A stretch of DNA of 64,000 nt. It comes from Progne subis subis (lineage: Eukaryota > Chordata > Aves > Passeriformes > Hirundinidae). Location: the NCBI GenBank assembly GCA_022316685.1, contig JAKJHU010000037.1, positions 21,847,188-21,911,187 on the forward strand, in the 5' to 3' direction. This document shows, one piece after another, positions 1 to 13,542 of the stretch. Each line of letters starts with the position of its first letter. Position 1 is the first letter of the stretch. The translations under genes were made by a program, and so were the position numbers. The notes beneath the pieces are model-generated. The model was given only the letters and a program-made list of their open reading frames with translations, made no database searches and had not been told where the DNA came from.

Positions 1-466
1 TAGTGTATTGTGCCAGCTGCTGCCTCGACTTCAAAATTATTTGATTTGGCTGGTAGTACTGAGACTTCATGTCCTTTCCCATCCACCCCCTTTTTAAACT
101 TGCTCCCATATGTACTGTCTTGTACCTTTGTCCTGCAGCTACTTGTTTTCTTGATTCCAAGCCTTTTAGTTTAGTGTAACCTTGTGAAAAAATGACAAAA
201 TTGTTTCTTCCGGGGTGTTTGCTTCTTCCAAGGATGATGATTTTTATGTTATCTGAAGGAAGACGATTTTGCCTCTTTGTTCAGTTGGCCAGACAACTCT
301 TCTGTTTGAATAAATCTTGAATAATTAATTAAAAATTTTTTAAAAAAATTCTCTTTTGGATGGGCCCTCACTTCTGCATTTATCCTTGTAGGCTACAAGT
401 AGCAAGAGAGATCTCTGGCTAAGTAGAAGAAAGAAAACCGATTTGCACTATGTGGCTAGCTGATGA

Positions 467-488
467 TTTTTTTTTTTTTTTTTTTTTT
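467..488. repeat. poly-T tract, 22 bp
   Basis: An uninterrupted run of T. On the reverse strand the bases just upstream of the A run do not contain AATAAA, so there is no support for a retrocopied mRNA tail. Confidence 0.9.
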
Positions 489-3400
489 AATATTATTGGA
501 AATATCAAGGGTTCAGGGAATATTCACTGCGTCAGCAACCTTGAGTCTAATGAGGTTGTTTGGACTCTGCTCTCTGAGCCAGAGTAAAATCTTTGAAACA
601 TGTTAGTCACAATTTAACTGAAAGTGGGGGTGGTTTTTAACAGTGAACTTTAAGTAAACTGCATCTTTTTGAATTTCCTGGGCAGCTGCATTTCTCTCTT
701 TGATGTACTATGCCTGGTGATGCTGTTAATGAAATGCATAATTATGTGTTATATAATAAAACAGAGCTAATATGAAGGTGCCTAATAGATTATAACGATG
801 TGGAGGCCTGAGAAACTAAAGACTATTAGAGGCTGTTGAAAAGTTCCTCTGGTGACAAAGATGATGTCTAAAGAGGTTTGAATAACTGTGCTGATAAATT
901 AATTGTGGTCTCTTTGTGTGTAAATGACATTTTTCAGAATTTTGTATATAGAAAGATTATTGGAAAAAAAAATATGTACAATTTACTAGGCTGCTGATGT
1001 ATGAAGTGTCAGCGCTGAGTGCTTCCAGTGCCTATTAGAGCTCCTGGCTTTGCATAGATGGATGCCCTAGGCAAAGACATTTTTGGCACAGCCTGTCTCA
1101 CCCATGGGATCAAAAGGAACAACAACAAAAAAAATCTGGCAATATTCACAGAGAGTAAATTTCATCCTAAAGAGCAGCCCCTAGAATGCAGTCTTGGAAT
1201 CAATATCGATAAATGAAACATCACGCTTTATGGCGGAAGAGCTGTAGGCGTTTTGTGACTGGCCCCGACTTCCCTCCCTCCTTTCTCTGCTTTTGTCACC
1301 TATATTTTCTCTCTCTCTCTCTGTAATAATCTGTATAACTTGTTCATTTCTGAGAATCTTTAGGAGCTCATTTGTACACATAGGAATTTTTAAAGGAGAG
1401 GGTCTATAAGCTTCCAGCCCTGGACCACATGGGCCCCTGATGGTGCTGGGCTGTGGCTGGGCTTGCTTGGCTGCTGCTCTGGGCTCACAACGGCCTTTCT
1501 GCTGGGAGAATTAGCATGCAGGGAGCTCCAGTATGGATTTATAGCCTGCTAGTTACTTGGCACTAATTCCCGTAGGTGAATGATTCTAGTACCTACTAAG
1601 AGTGCTTTTGTGCAGGTTAGCTTCAAGAGTGCTTTTGTGTGAGTCAGGCAAGCTCCTTTTTGAAGGTGAAATATGCTGTTTTTCTCTTCCCAAGCACCAA
1701 GGGTACCCAAATGGGCAGTTAGTGCAGAGTAGCTAATATGCAGTAAATTCACACCCAAGCTCATTGAGCATGAACTTCCTCATGCAGCCGAATCCCGAAT
1801 CCCGAGGCTCTGCACTTCGTCTCTCTCAGCAGGGAGCAGATGGCCCTTCTCTAAACAGGGAATACCAATAAAACCTTATGAAGAGCACAGATATGTGTGC
1901 ATGAAGATTCGTGCCTGCCCATGTGCTTATATGAGATGACTTGAATCTTGAGTTAACTTCTGCATCTGTGATTTTTGTTAAGATATCCTAAGGAGAACTT
2001 TGCTGCTGAATTGCCATCATCCTTGTCATTAATACACTGGGGGGTTAGCTGCAGGTTTTGATGATTTCTTCCTTCTTCAGCACTAAGACAGCATACTTTT
2101 TATTATATGAATGACTGCATCTTTTCTGTGTGAATCTTTCTTTGCTCCAATTCTCTTTCCCAGAATTGATTTGAACTCTCAATTAATGGTTTTCTCTAGG
2201 TCTCTAAGTATGGATGTGAAATCAAGTCAATTTTTAGATAAGACTTTGCTTTAGGCTGGGGTTCATAAATAAGTTGATCTATAACTGGTATACTACTTCA
2301 CTTTATCTTAAGATCACATAATGGGTTAAATTTTCATGCAAATTTTTCTTGAAATTTTATAAATTATTTTATCGTTTTTTATGCTTATACTTCAAGTATA
2401 TAATTTATTTCTAAGTCATCTGTACATTTTCTTTTTGTTTTTGCTCCAATATTGCCTATTCCAAGAAAATTTTGTAGCACAGAAATTGCCTCTCCAATTT
2501 CCGTCTATAGAGTTCAGAACAGCTCCACCGGCACTATGGTGGCCAAAGTTTAAATTTACTTACATACAAAAGATATTGCTCAAAATGCTTTTAACACGTC
2601 TTTTTAAAAATTACCTCAGCCATCCTAGGCTGCCAAAGATAAACAGCATTTCTGCTCGACAGGGTTAACCCTTGGAGGAAATGAGGTCCAACGCTGAGTG
2701 CAGAGGCACTTGCTCTGAGCAATCAGAGTGCTGGTGTCGAGAGAAGCCATCCTCCCTCCAGATCCCAGCACTCAGGAAGGCTGCAGGGCTGGGGAAAATC
2801 AGCACAAGCCTCAGGGTTTCTCAGTCGCAGATGTAAAATGCTGGCTGAATGTTTCTGACAATAGAGGAGGAGGGTCTGGGCCAGGTCAGCTTGACTGTTC
2901 CTCATAGAGGATAGAAGGGTAGGAGGAAGGGATAAAATGAGATGAAAAACAAGAAGAGATGACTGGAGAGCCAGGCTCTGGTTCTTGCTGTTCAGAAGAT
3001 ATTCTGTCTAAGTTAAAACAATCACTTGAAACTATTTTTTAGAGTATAAGCTTCAAGAGTTTTTATATTTAGAGTTTCAGAGTGCTTTTATAGTTTTTTA
3101 TAGTAATTTTTACTGTTGGTTTTATTCCAAGAGAGTTTCCTGTAGCAAGATACTTTAAAAAAACCTTAAAAAGAATCCACAATAAAGGAATATCTATCTG
3201 TGTGAATGAGTTGAAGCAGATACGATGAAGCAATTCTTAAAATCCCACAGTTGCTGTTTTCCTTTCAACTGACATGTTCCTGTTTTTAAATAAAACAGTT
3301 GAATGCTAGGTTTAAAGAGAAATTCAAAGAATGCTGTGGTGTTATTGGAAATCCCTGGCCATGTCCAAGCAGAAAGGACAGTTGCATGACTCTGTTGTAC

Positions 3401-6264
3401 ATGGCTGACTACGACATATGAGTCCCTTGTTGGGATATGCTGTAAATCATCCTGAATGTTATCTTTTCTAACCCAGAACAGAGACAGAAGGAGGGTGAAA
3501 ATTTAAGTCTGGATAAATTTCCTACAGCTTATCATGCAGAAATGTGTTTACTGGCATTCTTTGAATGTAGATTTTTGGAGTACTTAACAAGTCTCTAACT
3601 GATGAGGTCTATTAAAAGGCCATGTGCTGTAATTCACTTTGTCTGAATTTGAGAAAAGTTCCTGGGCAGAAGCCTCTTTGTCTTATGAGGAAAGGTTGCA
3701 TATTTAGTCCCAGAGTAATTGCTGATGAATATCACTGTTTAATGGGATGCAATGATGGGGGAAATAGTGGGATGTGAAAGGAGATGGCAATTTTTTATTA
3801 AAAAGCCTCAGTAAGGTATTGTAAGGAGAATACTTCTGTGCAGTGATTTTCACCATGAAAACTATTTGACTTCATTTTGAGTGCGAGACCCACTTCATTG
3901 TGGGTCTAAACAACACTAATTAGGTTCACATTACTCTCTATTTTGTGTAGGAGGAGTCACTGTGAATCCTTTATTCAAAGGCAGTTGTACTGGTGTGCTT
4001 TAAGTCACTTCCACCACAGATGTTAGACATTTGCAGTAGCAGGTCAGGTGAACCTGCTCTACCTTTGGGCTTAGGTATAGTGGTTGTATGCAACCATGGA
4101 GGTAAAACCAATTATCTCACGGGTAATAAAGTATTAAAACATACTACATACCTCACCACTCATCTGAACATACAGTCACTACAGAGGGAGAAAGGAAAAG
4201 TATACTCAGAAGAGGTGTTTTGGGTGAGATATCATAATTTGTGCACGATTTTCTAGAGCTCCATGCCAATTTATAGGTTTGTGATTGTGGGAACCATGCC
4301 TTGTACTGCCCAACATTGTTCTGCATGGTGACTGATCTTCCTGCTGCTATGTCTCCTGAGCTGGACTTCTCTTGGAAGCTGCTTCATCCCTTTTCTGGCA
4401 CCCTTCAAGACAATGTTTGTACAAGGAGCTTGTTCTGTTAGGGAGCAGGAGTAAGGGAAAACAATTTTATATCTCCTGAGCTCTGCAAGAAAGAAAATAT
4501 ATTTGGATTTGTTTGCATTTTTAAATATTTGTCACAATGCCAAGCTATTTTAAGCAATCTGGCTGCTTCATCTCTACTTACTATCCTCTTCTACATCAGA
4601 ATTATCACAAGCCACCTGAAATATGGGACTCAAATGTGAGTTTTAATGTAAGAGTCATGCTTCAAGCTGACAGGGATGGGAGGGGGAACTGTCACCGCGT
4701 CAGCCAAGATTCTCTGTGGAAGTGTTGATTGATAACCTATACCTGGGAAAGGAGGGGATCACCCTTCCCCTTTTGATGGACTGAGTTGCTTTATATTCCC
4801 TTGTGAAAGAAGCAGGTAGTCCTGTGCAACCATTGCCTTCATCTCCAGGTATATGAAAAATGCCAAGTCCTTTGTTCCATTTTTACCTTAGGTAGAGTTC
4901 ACAAATGATATCCAGCCCTCCCCACTGACAGTGCTGGCTGTCTTGCTGGCCAAGATGGTTGGTGACTTGCTCAATGTATCCCTGTAGGGTTCCCTCATGA
5001 AGCTGAAATGCATTCCCTACTTGGATGTGAAATCTTTTGTTCATTACAGGAGAAAATGGTGAGGTCTCTCATGTTGATGATCTGTAATTTTTCTGCATCA
5101 TGTTTTTCACAGAGATTGTGTGGGTTCTCTGAGACCTGGAGCTTAGAGAGAAAAAGGGGAAAATGGAGATCCTGATCCTGAACAAGGTCCCCATGGTGTG
5201 ATGTGCTGTACGAAGAGAATGAAAACTCTCTTTCTCTTCAGACTTATGGTAGGATCTGAATTACCACAGCCACTGGAGTCCTGAGAGCAGTGTGTGCCCC
5301 ATAATGCTCAGCTGGATGCTTTTTATTAGTGGTCCGATTGAGAATACAGCCGAGGTTTTTACAGACCATTGTCACTGTTTCTTGAGAACAAAAGCTGTAG
5401 AGCAGAGGAACAACAACAGAGTGTGATGGAGTGTGGTTTGACTTCTGGATGACTGGTCTGGGCTTCCTGTATGTTGGGTAGCATAAGATGTACACCTTCA
5501 GGTGGTGATTCCTGCCATCCAAGGACAGCAATTAAAAGGAGGTAAGAAGAATGGTTTTCTGGAATTTAAAGACTAAATTAATAGCTTGGGAAAAAGTTGC
5601 ATCTTTTTTTTTTTTTTAATTTACATGAATCCAACATGTACTGTGTGTCTTTCAGTGTATGAACCAGTATCCAAAACTTCATTTTTTTTCATGGCATTTA
5701 TAAGCCAGGTAATAAGTACCGTTTCCTCTTCTAAATGTAGTTGCTGGGTCTGTGTTTATCCAAGGTAGTGACAACTCTGTACTACTGTCTTCTACAAAAT
5801 AATTAACAGAAATGCTGATTATTTGAGATGTTCACTAGGAATTAATTAGGTATCTATCCACAGTCAAAGCTATTTGCAGGACACTTCACTTTTCTCCCAG
5901 TATTGAGGTCTACTGGACAATCTTTTAGCTTCAAATGACCCTCTAATAAAATAAGACGTTGGTGACTCACTCTGTCCACATTTTCTTCCAAATGTAGCCA
6001 TGTCTGAAAGGTTTTAACAAGCACATTGAATGCTGGGTATAATCTAACTGTATTTATCATGAGAGGAAAATTTGCCAGCAATGCAGTAGGAGGAAATAAA
6101 AACAATCTGTGACATTATGGATGACTTCTATATGTACCACAGCAGATAAAACAGAGGGGAAGAAGCCATAAAGTTTCCCATGGTATTCCAATTAGATGAC
6201 AACCCCATGGAAAGAATTATAACTGCTTTCCTGGTTCAGAGTGAGGTCCTATTCACTTGAAGGA

Positions 6265-6294
6265 CATATATATATACATTTATATATATATAAA
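6265..6294. repeat. AT dinucleotide low-complexity tract
   Basis: Alternating TA with a short CATT interruption; an imperfect AT microsatellite. Confidence 0.8.
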
Positions 6295-6510
6295 ATTTCA
6301 TTTTCCTCCCACTCCTTCTTTTTTTTTCTCTCCAAGCACATTAAAAAAAGTTTATGGATAACCTGATCACAGACTATACCAATACTCTAAAGCAAAATAC
6401 ATAGCATCACAACTTGGTAAAGATTTTATAGCTAGACACTTTATAGACTGCCAAGTTTTAGCCTAAATCCTCAAGACATAGTCCGAATAGGCTGATATAT
6501 ATCTTAAATA

Positions 6511-7470
6511 GCAGATGTAGTTGCTAAGCTGCTCTCCATCATATTTAAAAAGTCATGACAGTCAGGTGAAGTCTTCAGTGACTGGAAAAAGGGAAACTTC
6601 ATACTCATTTTTAAGGAAGATAAAAAGGCAGACCCCAGCAACTACCATAGATGGTGGGATTGTAACGTCAGCAAGTTTGTGGATGACGAAAAGCTCAGTA
6701 GTGCTGTTCATCTGCTTGAGGGAAAGGATGCCATCCTTATCTGGATGACAAGGCTCCAAACATAGCTATATCTAGTACAGGGCTGCTACAGTGCACTGTG
6801 ATTTCGTTACCTTGTCTGTGTTGGTGCCAGAGATTGCCCCAGCACAGACAAGGTAATGACTGAGAGCAGCCCTGTGGACTTGGCGATATTGGTGACAAAA
6901 AATCAGATGTGAGCTGGCAATTGCAGCCCAGAAAGCCAGTTGTATCCCGTACTGCATGAAAAGAAGTGTGACCAGCAGGTTTACTCTGCTTTTGTGAGAC
7001 CCCACCTAGCGCACACTGCATCCAGCTCTGGAACCCTCAGCGCATGGATCTCTTGGAGCAGGTCCAGAGAAGGTCCACAAAAATGGTCAGATGGCTGGTT
7101 CACCTCTCCTGTGGAGAAAGGCTGAAAGAGTTTCTGCCTGGAAATAAGAAGGCTCTGGGGACACCTTGTTGCAGCTTTTTAATACTTAAAGGGGCTTATA
7201 GGAAAGATGGAGAGAGAATTTTTATCAGGGCCTGTAGTGATATGATAAGGGTCAACAGTTTAAAAGAGAATAGGTTTAGATTGGACATAAGGAAGACATC
7301 TATTATGATGATTCCCTCATCCCTGGCAGTGTCCAAGGCCAGGTTGGATGGAGCAGCCTGGGCTAGTGGAAGGTGTCCCTGCTCATGGCAGGGGGTTGCA
7401 CTGTATGATCTTTAAGGGCCCTTCTAGCCCAGACCATTAACCCCAGACCATAATCATATATGATTCTATG
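6511..7470 (+). mobile_element. CR1 LINE fragment, 3' part, rearranged
   Basis: CR1 non-LTR retrotransposon in plus orientation. From 6511 it matches the reverse-transcriptase part of CR1 from memory of the family (start GCAGATGTAGTTGCTAAG). It then jumps near 6650 to the later 'CAGCAAGTTTGTGGATGAC' block, so internal sequence is deleted. At 6740-6857 unrelated sequence replaces the expected CR1 sequence. CR1 resumes near 6858 and runs through the typical 3' end (AGGTTGGATGGAGCAGCCTG near 7340) to an ATTCTATG unit ending at 7470. About 25 bases also appear lost near 6981. The copy is dead: frames are broken and the 5' half is absent. Confidence 0.9.
6740..6857 (+). other. Non-CR1 filler segment inside CR1
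   Basis: This segment does not match the CR1 sequence expected between the 'GAGGGAAAGGATGCCATCC' block and the 'GAGAGCAGCCCTG' block on either side. Its first 66 bases recur at 9001-9066 with about five or six differences. The rest holds a perfect 14-bp inverted repeat (6807-6820 and 6843-6856, arm TTACCTTGTCTGTG, 22-base loop). It may be filler DNA from a break repair or a fragment of an unrecognised repeat. Confidence 0.55.
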
Positions 7471-9000
7471 TCCCTGGTCCCTCCAGCATACTTCTTGGAT
7501 GCTCTTTTACCTTGCTATCCTCTCAAACAAATGAAGCTTCACCATTCAGCTGCCTTAGACCTCTGGAATTTGGACTGATCCTCAGCTCTCCTATAGCTTG
7601 GGCATCCCAAACCCTGAATAGTGACTCAAGGGATTTCTGGTCTGCCTCTTAAAGTAAAAATATAATAATTGAAACAAATTATGAGGCCTAACATAGAGTC
7701 TTTGTAAGAATTCCAAACCCTAGGTCTTGTTACTTCACCAAGCATGGGAAATACACAGATTAGGACAAGAGAGTAAAAAAAATTAGTCTCTTTGCATGTT
7801 GAGTTACCTCTCTTTCCTCATTGCTTCTGAGCATCCTTGAAACTTTAGCAGAAGTTCTTGAGCAGAAATTCTACAGAAAGGTGTCTGGCAACGAACTTTT
7901 ATTTCCCTGTGGTCCAAGGTTTCTCTTTCTTTTTTTTCTCTGACAGATTCTGCAGCTAACAAGATGCTGTGGGAGCCTGCCTATTTGCTTCTTTAGTCTT
8001 TTATCTCAGTGACCACACAGTTTATGTAAGGCTCTGCTGTTTTTAAGTTCCACTTATTTGCTACACTTTAGCAGTATTTTTGTCTTCAGATGCCTACACC
8101 CAGATGTCATTTTGCAGAGACTGTCCTCTTCCTCTGGTTGTGTCAGCTTGGTTGAGGGTTTGCTGCTCTGGGAAAGCGTGGGTGACAGAGTTATGTTTGT
8201 GCCAGGTTCTGCACCTTCTTTGCTCAGTATTTTTCTGCAAGATCACAAAATGTATAAACTGTGCATTGCTGGATTCCCCAAATCAAAACAGGGACAGGGG
8301 TCAGCTATGTAGGAACTGGTAGCTAGCATGTATTTATAAACAGGTGATAAATTATATTTGTATAGGCAGAGTGAAAGATGCAGATAACTAACAGCTTGCT
8401 TAAATGCCACATAAATTTGGATCCTTCTTCAGTGGAAATTGAAAAGCCTTTGATAAACAGCACCTGGTTGGTAGCAGAGAGGAAAAGTAACAGACTCAAG
8501 AGAACACATGATTTTAGGTCCTCAGCACTGGTACTGTCAAAGTGTGGATCTTGTCTTATTAAGTCCTTCATTGGTGTTAAGGATGATAAAACCTTCTGTG
8601 TTTGATCCACTTGTTGATTCCTCTTACAGGTCTGGATAATATCCCTAGGCAGAAAATATGTTACACACAGCCCTTAGACAAACAAGGTGAGGGGCAGCAT
8701 TAAGGTCCAGCTCCACCAAGGAGAGTGACTCCTAGCTGCTGCAGAAGTCAGCAGGGACACTGAGAACCTACATTTTCTACATGCTGACTATGAAGACATC
8801 TCTGTAAATACTGCTATATACAAAACTGGTGGAAGTGAGACCTGGATCTTCAGTAGTATTTCACTGCCTAATTTGTATTTAGGCACCGTCATCTCTGGAT
8901 GCTCTGCTTCCTATGGAGCAGGGAGGCTTAAGATTTGTTTTCTTAATACTCATTATATTTTTGGAACCTCATTGATCACCCTGCCTGTTTCATTCTGTGC

Positions 9001-9066
9001 TCTGGATGATAAGGCTCCAAACACAGCTGTATCTAGTACAGGGCTGCTACAGTGCACTACGATTTC
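9001..9066 (+). repeat. Second copy of the 66-bp filler sequence
   Basis: Begins TCTGGATGATAAGGCTCC and aligns base for base with 6740-6805 with about five or six substitutions and no gaps. Similarity stops abruptly on both sides. The copies are about 2.26 kb apart in the same orientation. Here it lies inside an open plus-strand frame (8873-9181) that I do not recognise. It could be a templated insertion source or a short dispersed repeat. Confidence 0.75.
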
Positions 9067-12000
9067 CAACTACATTGCACACCACTGTAAACACCCCCCC
9101 CTTATAAAATCTGGTTCACTGGAACACTCAAAGCTGCTGGCTGCCAGGGAATGTTCCTTAATGAGGGTAAGGAGTAGTTGAACACATCTATGACTTGGCA
9201 ACCCTTCCTGCTTTTTATAAGCTACTATACACTTCAGAGAGAAAATATCTTACAGGCTACTTTTTAATGGGACAAGTTTACTTAAGAGCTGAGTGGAGTT
9301 GGTGCCAGTAGTTCTGTTTTGTTCTAGCTTAATATTAGCCTTGTCAAAGTTCTTATAGCGTCTCCTGGGTGTTTCTGTATTGCATACCATATAAAGCTGG
9401 TTTTGGGAGCCAAGAATTTTGGCTGGAATATGTATTATAGTGGTCTCATTATATTTTTCTAAAGTGTATCAAAGGTGGCCCTATATTAAAGATCCATGGA
9501 GCAAGGCTGATTTTTTTTCTTTCTCCCTTCTAGTTTTGCCTTAGCCCACACCACAGACATTGGATCCAGAATTTGAGCCAACCCAAGTTTGAGGGTTATT
9601 TGAGATCCAAGGTCTTGGTTTGATCTGTAATAAAATTTGGGTAATTAATGACTTTTTTTTTTTAGATGATACCTTGGATTTTGAAAATCACCAGACTTTT
9701 GGGAGGGTGCTTTTGGTTTGGGCCTGCACTAGCAACTACTACATGAAAAGATTCCTTTTTCATCTTGCTGACACAAGTATTCACTTAAACACAGCTTGCC
9801 AACATGGTGCAACATGTGGTGCATCCTGTCTTGCCTCTTTCAGAAGCTGTGTGTTTTATGACTGCTTGGTGCTTTCTTACTGACAGACATCATTAGATTG
9901 TGGACTTGGCAAAGTTTTTCCATCAGAGGGCATCCAGCCCATCTTTTCTAGAGAATTTGCAGGGGAAGCTGAATCCTTTTCTGGCTGCACAAAGGAAAAA
10001 GAGAACTGCTGTTACAAGGCCATGCTTTGTCTCGGGAGAATCCTGGCTACCACAGAAAAGATGGAGAGAAGGTGTTGAGATGTAGGCGAGATTTGTTAAA
10101 ATTACGTTTGGGCTCTAAGCCTATGTCAGGTTTAAGGAAACATGGCAAAGAACCATTTTTATTCCCGAGAAGCAGCTGCATGAGCCATAAACAGTGGAAT
10201 TGAACCCCTGACAAAAATGCTATGGCAGAACCAGGTGCTTCTTTCTGCTCATGGAAGAGCAGCAGCTCAGCCTTTCCTTGGTTTCAGTGTGGTGCTGTTG
10301 GCGGTGCCCATGTTGGATGGGTGAAAGGATGCATTGCTCCCTCCTGTACCTACAGCAGCTCTCTGTGGGACAGTCCAGCATGCCTCCCTTCATGATCCTC
10401 TTAACCTGGCCAGGGGCTGATGGCAGCTTGCTTCACTGTACACCAGCTTTCAGACTGCGCTTGCAACCAGGTTACCCAGAACTGCTCCTAAAAGCAGCAA
10501 AACGAAGTGAAGGGTTGGTGCACATAAATCTGTGTGAAGAAGGTTAATCTGAATATGAATGGAAGGCAGACTTCCAGCCAGGCAGTGTCACTGCTGTATA
10601 TTAACCCAAATATTTGTTATGGAGGCATGCTTTTCTGACAGGTGCTGGTAAACAAGGCTACTTAGCTCTGTAGTTTTCAGGAGACCTGATTTTCTCTATT
10701 TATAGGAGTTTCAGGGAAAAAACCCAAAGTCAGTGACACTGAATGAGTTACAAAGATGAACTAAATGGGCCTTTTCAGCTTTAATCCTCAGAGAACAGAG
10801 ACATTGTTTTCTACTGTTAAATTTCACCCCACATTTCAAAATTTTCATGAGGTGATTCCAGTGTCCAAATCCATTAGGAAAAAAGTCACATGCAAACAGT
10901 TTAGTCGTATTATTATGAATATTCAAAGGAGATAGGGAGAGGAAGGCTATATGTAAGGAAGCAGGACAAGTTCTGTTTTCAGGCCTGCTTCATTTTCTCA
11001 TGTTGCTTTGGCCAAACCAATTAATTTTTCAATATTCTCAGTTACAGAGGGGAAAACAATGCCTCCATGCCTCATGTGGCTTTCAGTGTCTGTTGTCTTT
11101 GCCAAGTATTGTCAATTTCTTAAACAAAAGGCCTTATGTAAAGGAAAAATTTCTTCTGAACTCTAGAAGATGATTTTCTACCTGCTCTTATTTTGACTGT
11201 TTAATGAAGCTACTACCTAAAGGTATTACATGAATCAAAATGATATTATTTATTTGGATTGGTGAAACCATAAAAAGAAGCCAAAGATTCCAGATTGCAT
11301 TACTGTTTATTTTTAGAGCAGACTCTGAACAAATAAAACAAATGGCCTTTCCCATGCTAGAGTAAATACCAACAGATATAACCCTTCTTCCAATCTAAAA
11401 TAAACCTTTCCCAATCTCAGCCATTCCCTTTCCTAAAGTGTCCAGGATGATAGCTGGTGCTGTGCCCTCCAGGTTTGGAGCTTCAGGCTTCCACGGGGTG
11501 GCAGGTGAGGAGCAAATGTGGAGCTGGCTGAGGTCAGGGATCCTGGAGACCCTGCTGGCAGCACCCTCCTTTGATTGGAAGCACTGGAGGCTGAGTTATG
11601 GCACACTGTTGACCTACTGCCCTTGGAAGTGCACTGGTAGTTACTGCAGTCCTCCTAACCAAGGATATACAATAGAAGTTACGAATACACGGATAGCGAA
11701 GACGGGCCAACAATCTGTCGGATTGAAATCCTTGAAGGACCTCGTAAATACTTTAATGTTTACACAGGGCCTGTATATTTTCACAATTACCTTTCCATGA
11801 GCCCAAAATGTTTTACACTGGAATGTTTTCAGGCTTTAAGAAGCTGTATTTTCTGATACGTCTGAAAACTGCAGGCTCAGCTTCTCCATTGGCCCATTTT
11901 TTTTTCTCATGAACAGTTAAAGCTGGATTCCTTTTCCCCCCAAATATGCAGAATGTAAATGGTGAGGTCTACCAAAATTATGTATTGTTTATGATCACAG

Positions 12001-13526
12001 TGTGATAAGAAGAAAATGGTTTGAATTTATAAGGGAATTTTGTACCATAAATTGGCAAAAAGATGTATCTATAGTATTTGCCTCTATTATAATTAAGAAG
12101 TGATAAGAAAAATGGCTTTTATGTAGAGAGATTTTCAAGAGAAACAAACCTATAAGAAGTTTGAAAGGTTTGAGGCAGTTCTTTAAAACCTCAGGGTGGA
12201 AGTTTGGAGGCATGAAGATACAGATCAAGTATAGTGAATTTTGAAGCAGCTGACGTGTTCCTCTGGTTTCTGTCACAAGGCGCTTCTCTTTTCTGTCCAA
12301 AACAAGGTTCCTGTTAGAGTGTGAATGGGACTGTCATGAAGCTGGCACACCTGCTGCATGTATTAGACATGCAACGACAATGGATTGGTACTTAATATGA
12401 GGCTCTGGCTCTTGCTGTGAGGTCCATTGTGAATTTGCTGTAAGGTCCATAGTGAGTGTAACACAGATCCCTTTTGGCTCACAGGACAAGCCTTCCTGCC
12501 TGATGTTGAGGGAGGGATAACAAATCCACAGTGACTTTTGGTGGTGTTTTCTGTTTCTGGGGAGTCCTGAGAAACCAAAAGAAGTGACTTCTGCACACTT
12601 TCTGCAGAAGGAAAGGCGCTGAAGCAGCATCTGGAACTAATAACCTGTGTTTCACAGCTCACTGGTGGGCAGCAAGGGAGCCGCTCCGGCTCTGACAGGC
12701 CTTTACGTAAAACCTGCACACAGTGATTTTCAGCTGTGGGAAACTTGAAACAGCTGGCCCGGCGAGGAGGAGACTGCCTGACTCCCCTTTGGTTCACCTG
12801 GGACGACACGCTCCCCGCAAGGGCATCACCGCAGCCTTCAGATGTGGTAGTACGCAGGTGGAGCATGCACATACACACACAGGAAAATCACATCCAGCCA
12901 TCAAATGGGGTATTCCACTAATTGGAGAGTCTGTTCTGGTGTCTGGCCACCATTTGGCAGATACTGACAGTTTCCACTTAAAGCCAGCCAAGCTCACCAG
13001 AAAGCCAGCTGTGCGGCTGATCTCATGAAGATGTCATTGAGCAACCGTTTGAACTCTTTCAAGAAATGGTGGGTCTGATTTGAGGCGGGCTGGAATCCCC
13101 TGGGGGTCTTTGCTGGATGTGGGAATCCATTGACGTAATAGTTACACCTCAGTGTTCCTGAGTTGCACGTAAGGATATCATCTTCATTCTGGCACCGGGG
13201 ACTCCTTCCAAGTTCACCTTAAGCTGAAATAGAGTCTCTTTGCTGTTCACATATATGTCACTTTTCCTGTTCCTATGAGTGTTGCTACATCCTCATAAAT
13301 ATAGGTAGCTTGTCATGATGGTTGCCATGATGAACAGAGTTACTTATTTAAAAAGAAGAAACAGATGGCACAAACTACTTCAATGAATTTCAGCATGTTT
13401 GAGAAATGAAATATCATTTTTAGGAATATCAGTTTTGTGAAGGTGTCAAATGCTATTTCACACAATCGCAAGGGAGGTTTTTATTCACTACACTGTGAGT
13501 ACACAGAGTGACAGTAAAAATAAGGC

Positions 13527-13542
13527 AAAAAAAAAAAAAAAA
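13527..13542. repeat. poly-A tract, 16 bp
   Basis: Uninterrupted A run. The upstream hexamer is AATAAG rather than AATAAA, so a retrocopy tail is not supported. Confidence 0.85.

Larger units (their letters stand above)
1..6510. other. AT-rich DNA without recognisable genes
   Basis: No reading frame here exceeds about 95 codons and none resembles a known protein family. The sequence is AT-rich and rich in homopolymer runs. It contains a 22-base T run (467-488), a short CT run near 1309-1322 and an AT-alternating stretch (6265-6294). I see no CR1 3' octamer tail, no LTR boundary and no CpG cluster. It is best described as intergenic or intronic low-copy sequence. Confidence 0.6.

Noticed and set aside
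7044..7415. 123-codon plus ORF
   Set aside because: It lies entirely within the CR1 3' region and is a decayed LINE frame, not a gene.
9620..9883. Frame after a T-run/AG acceptor-like site (87 codons)
   Set aside because: No donor, no recognised protein and no neighbouring exon.
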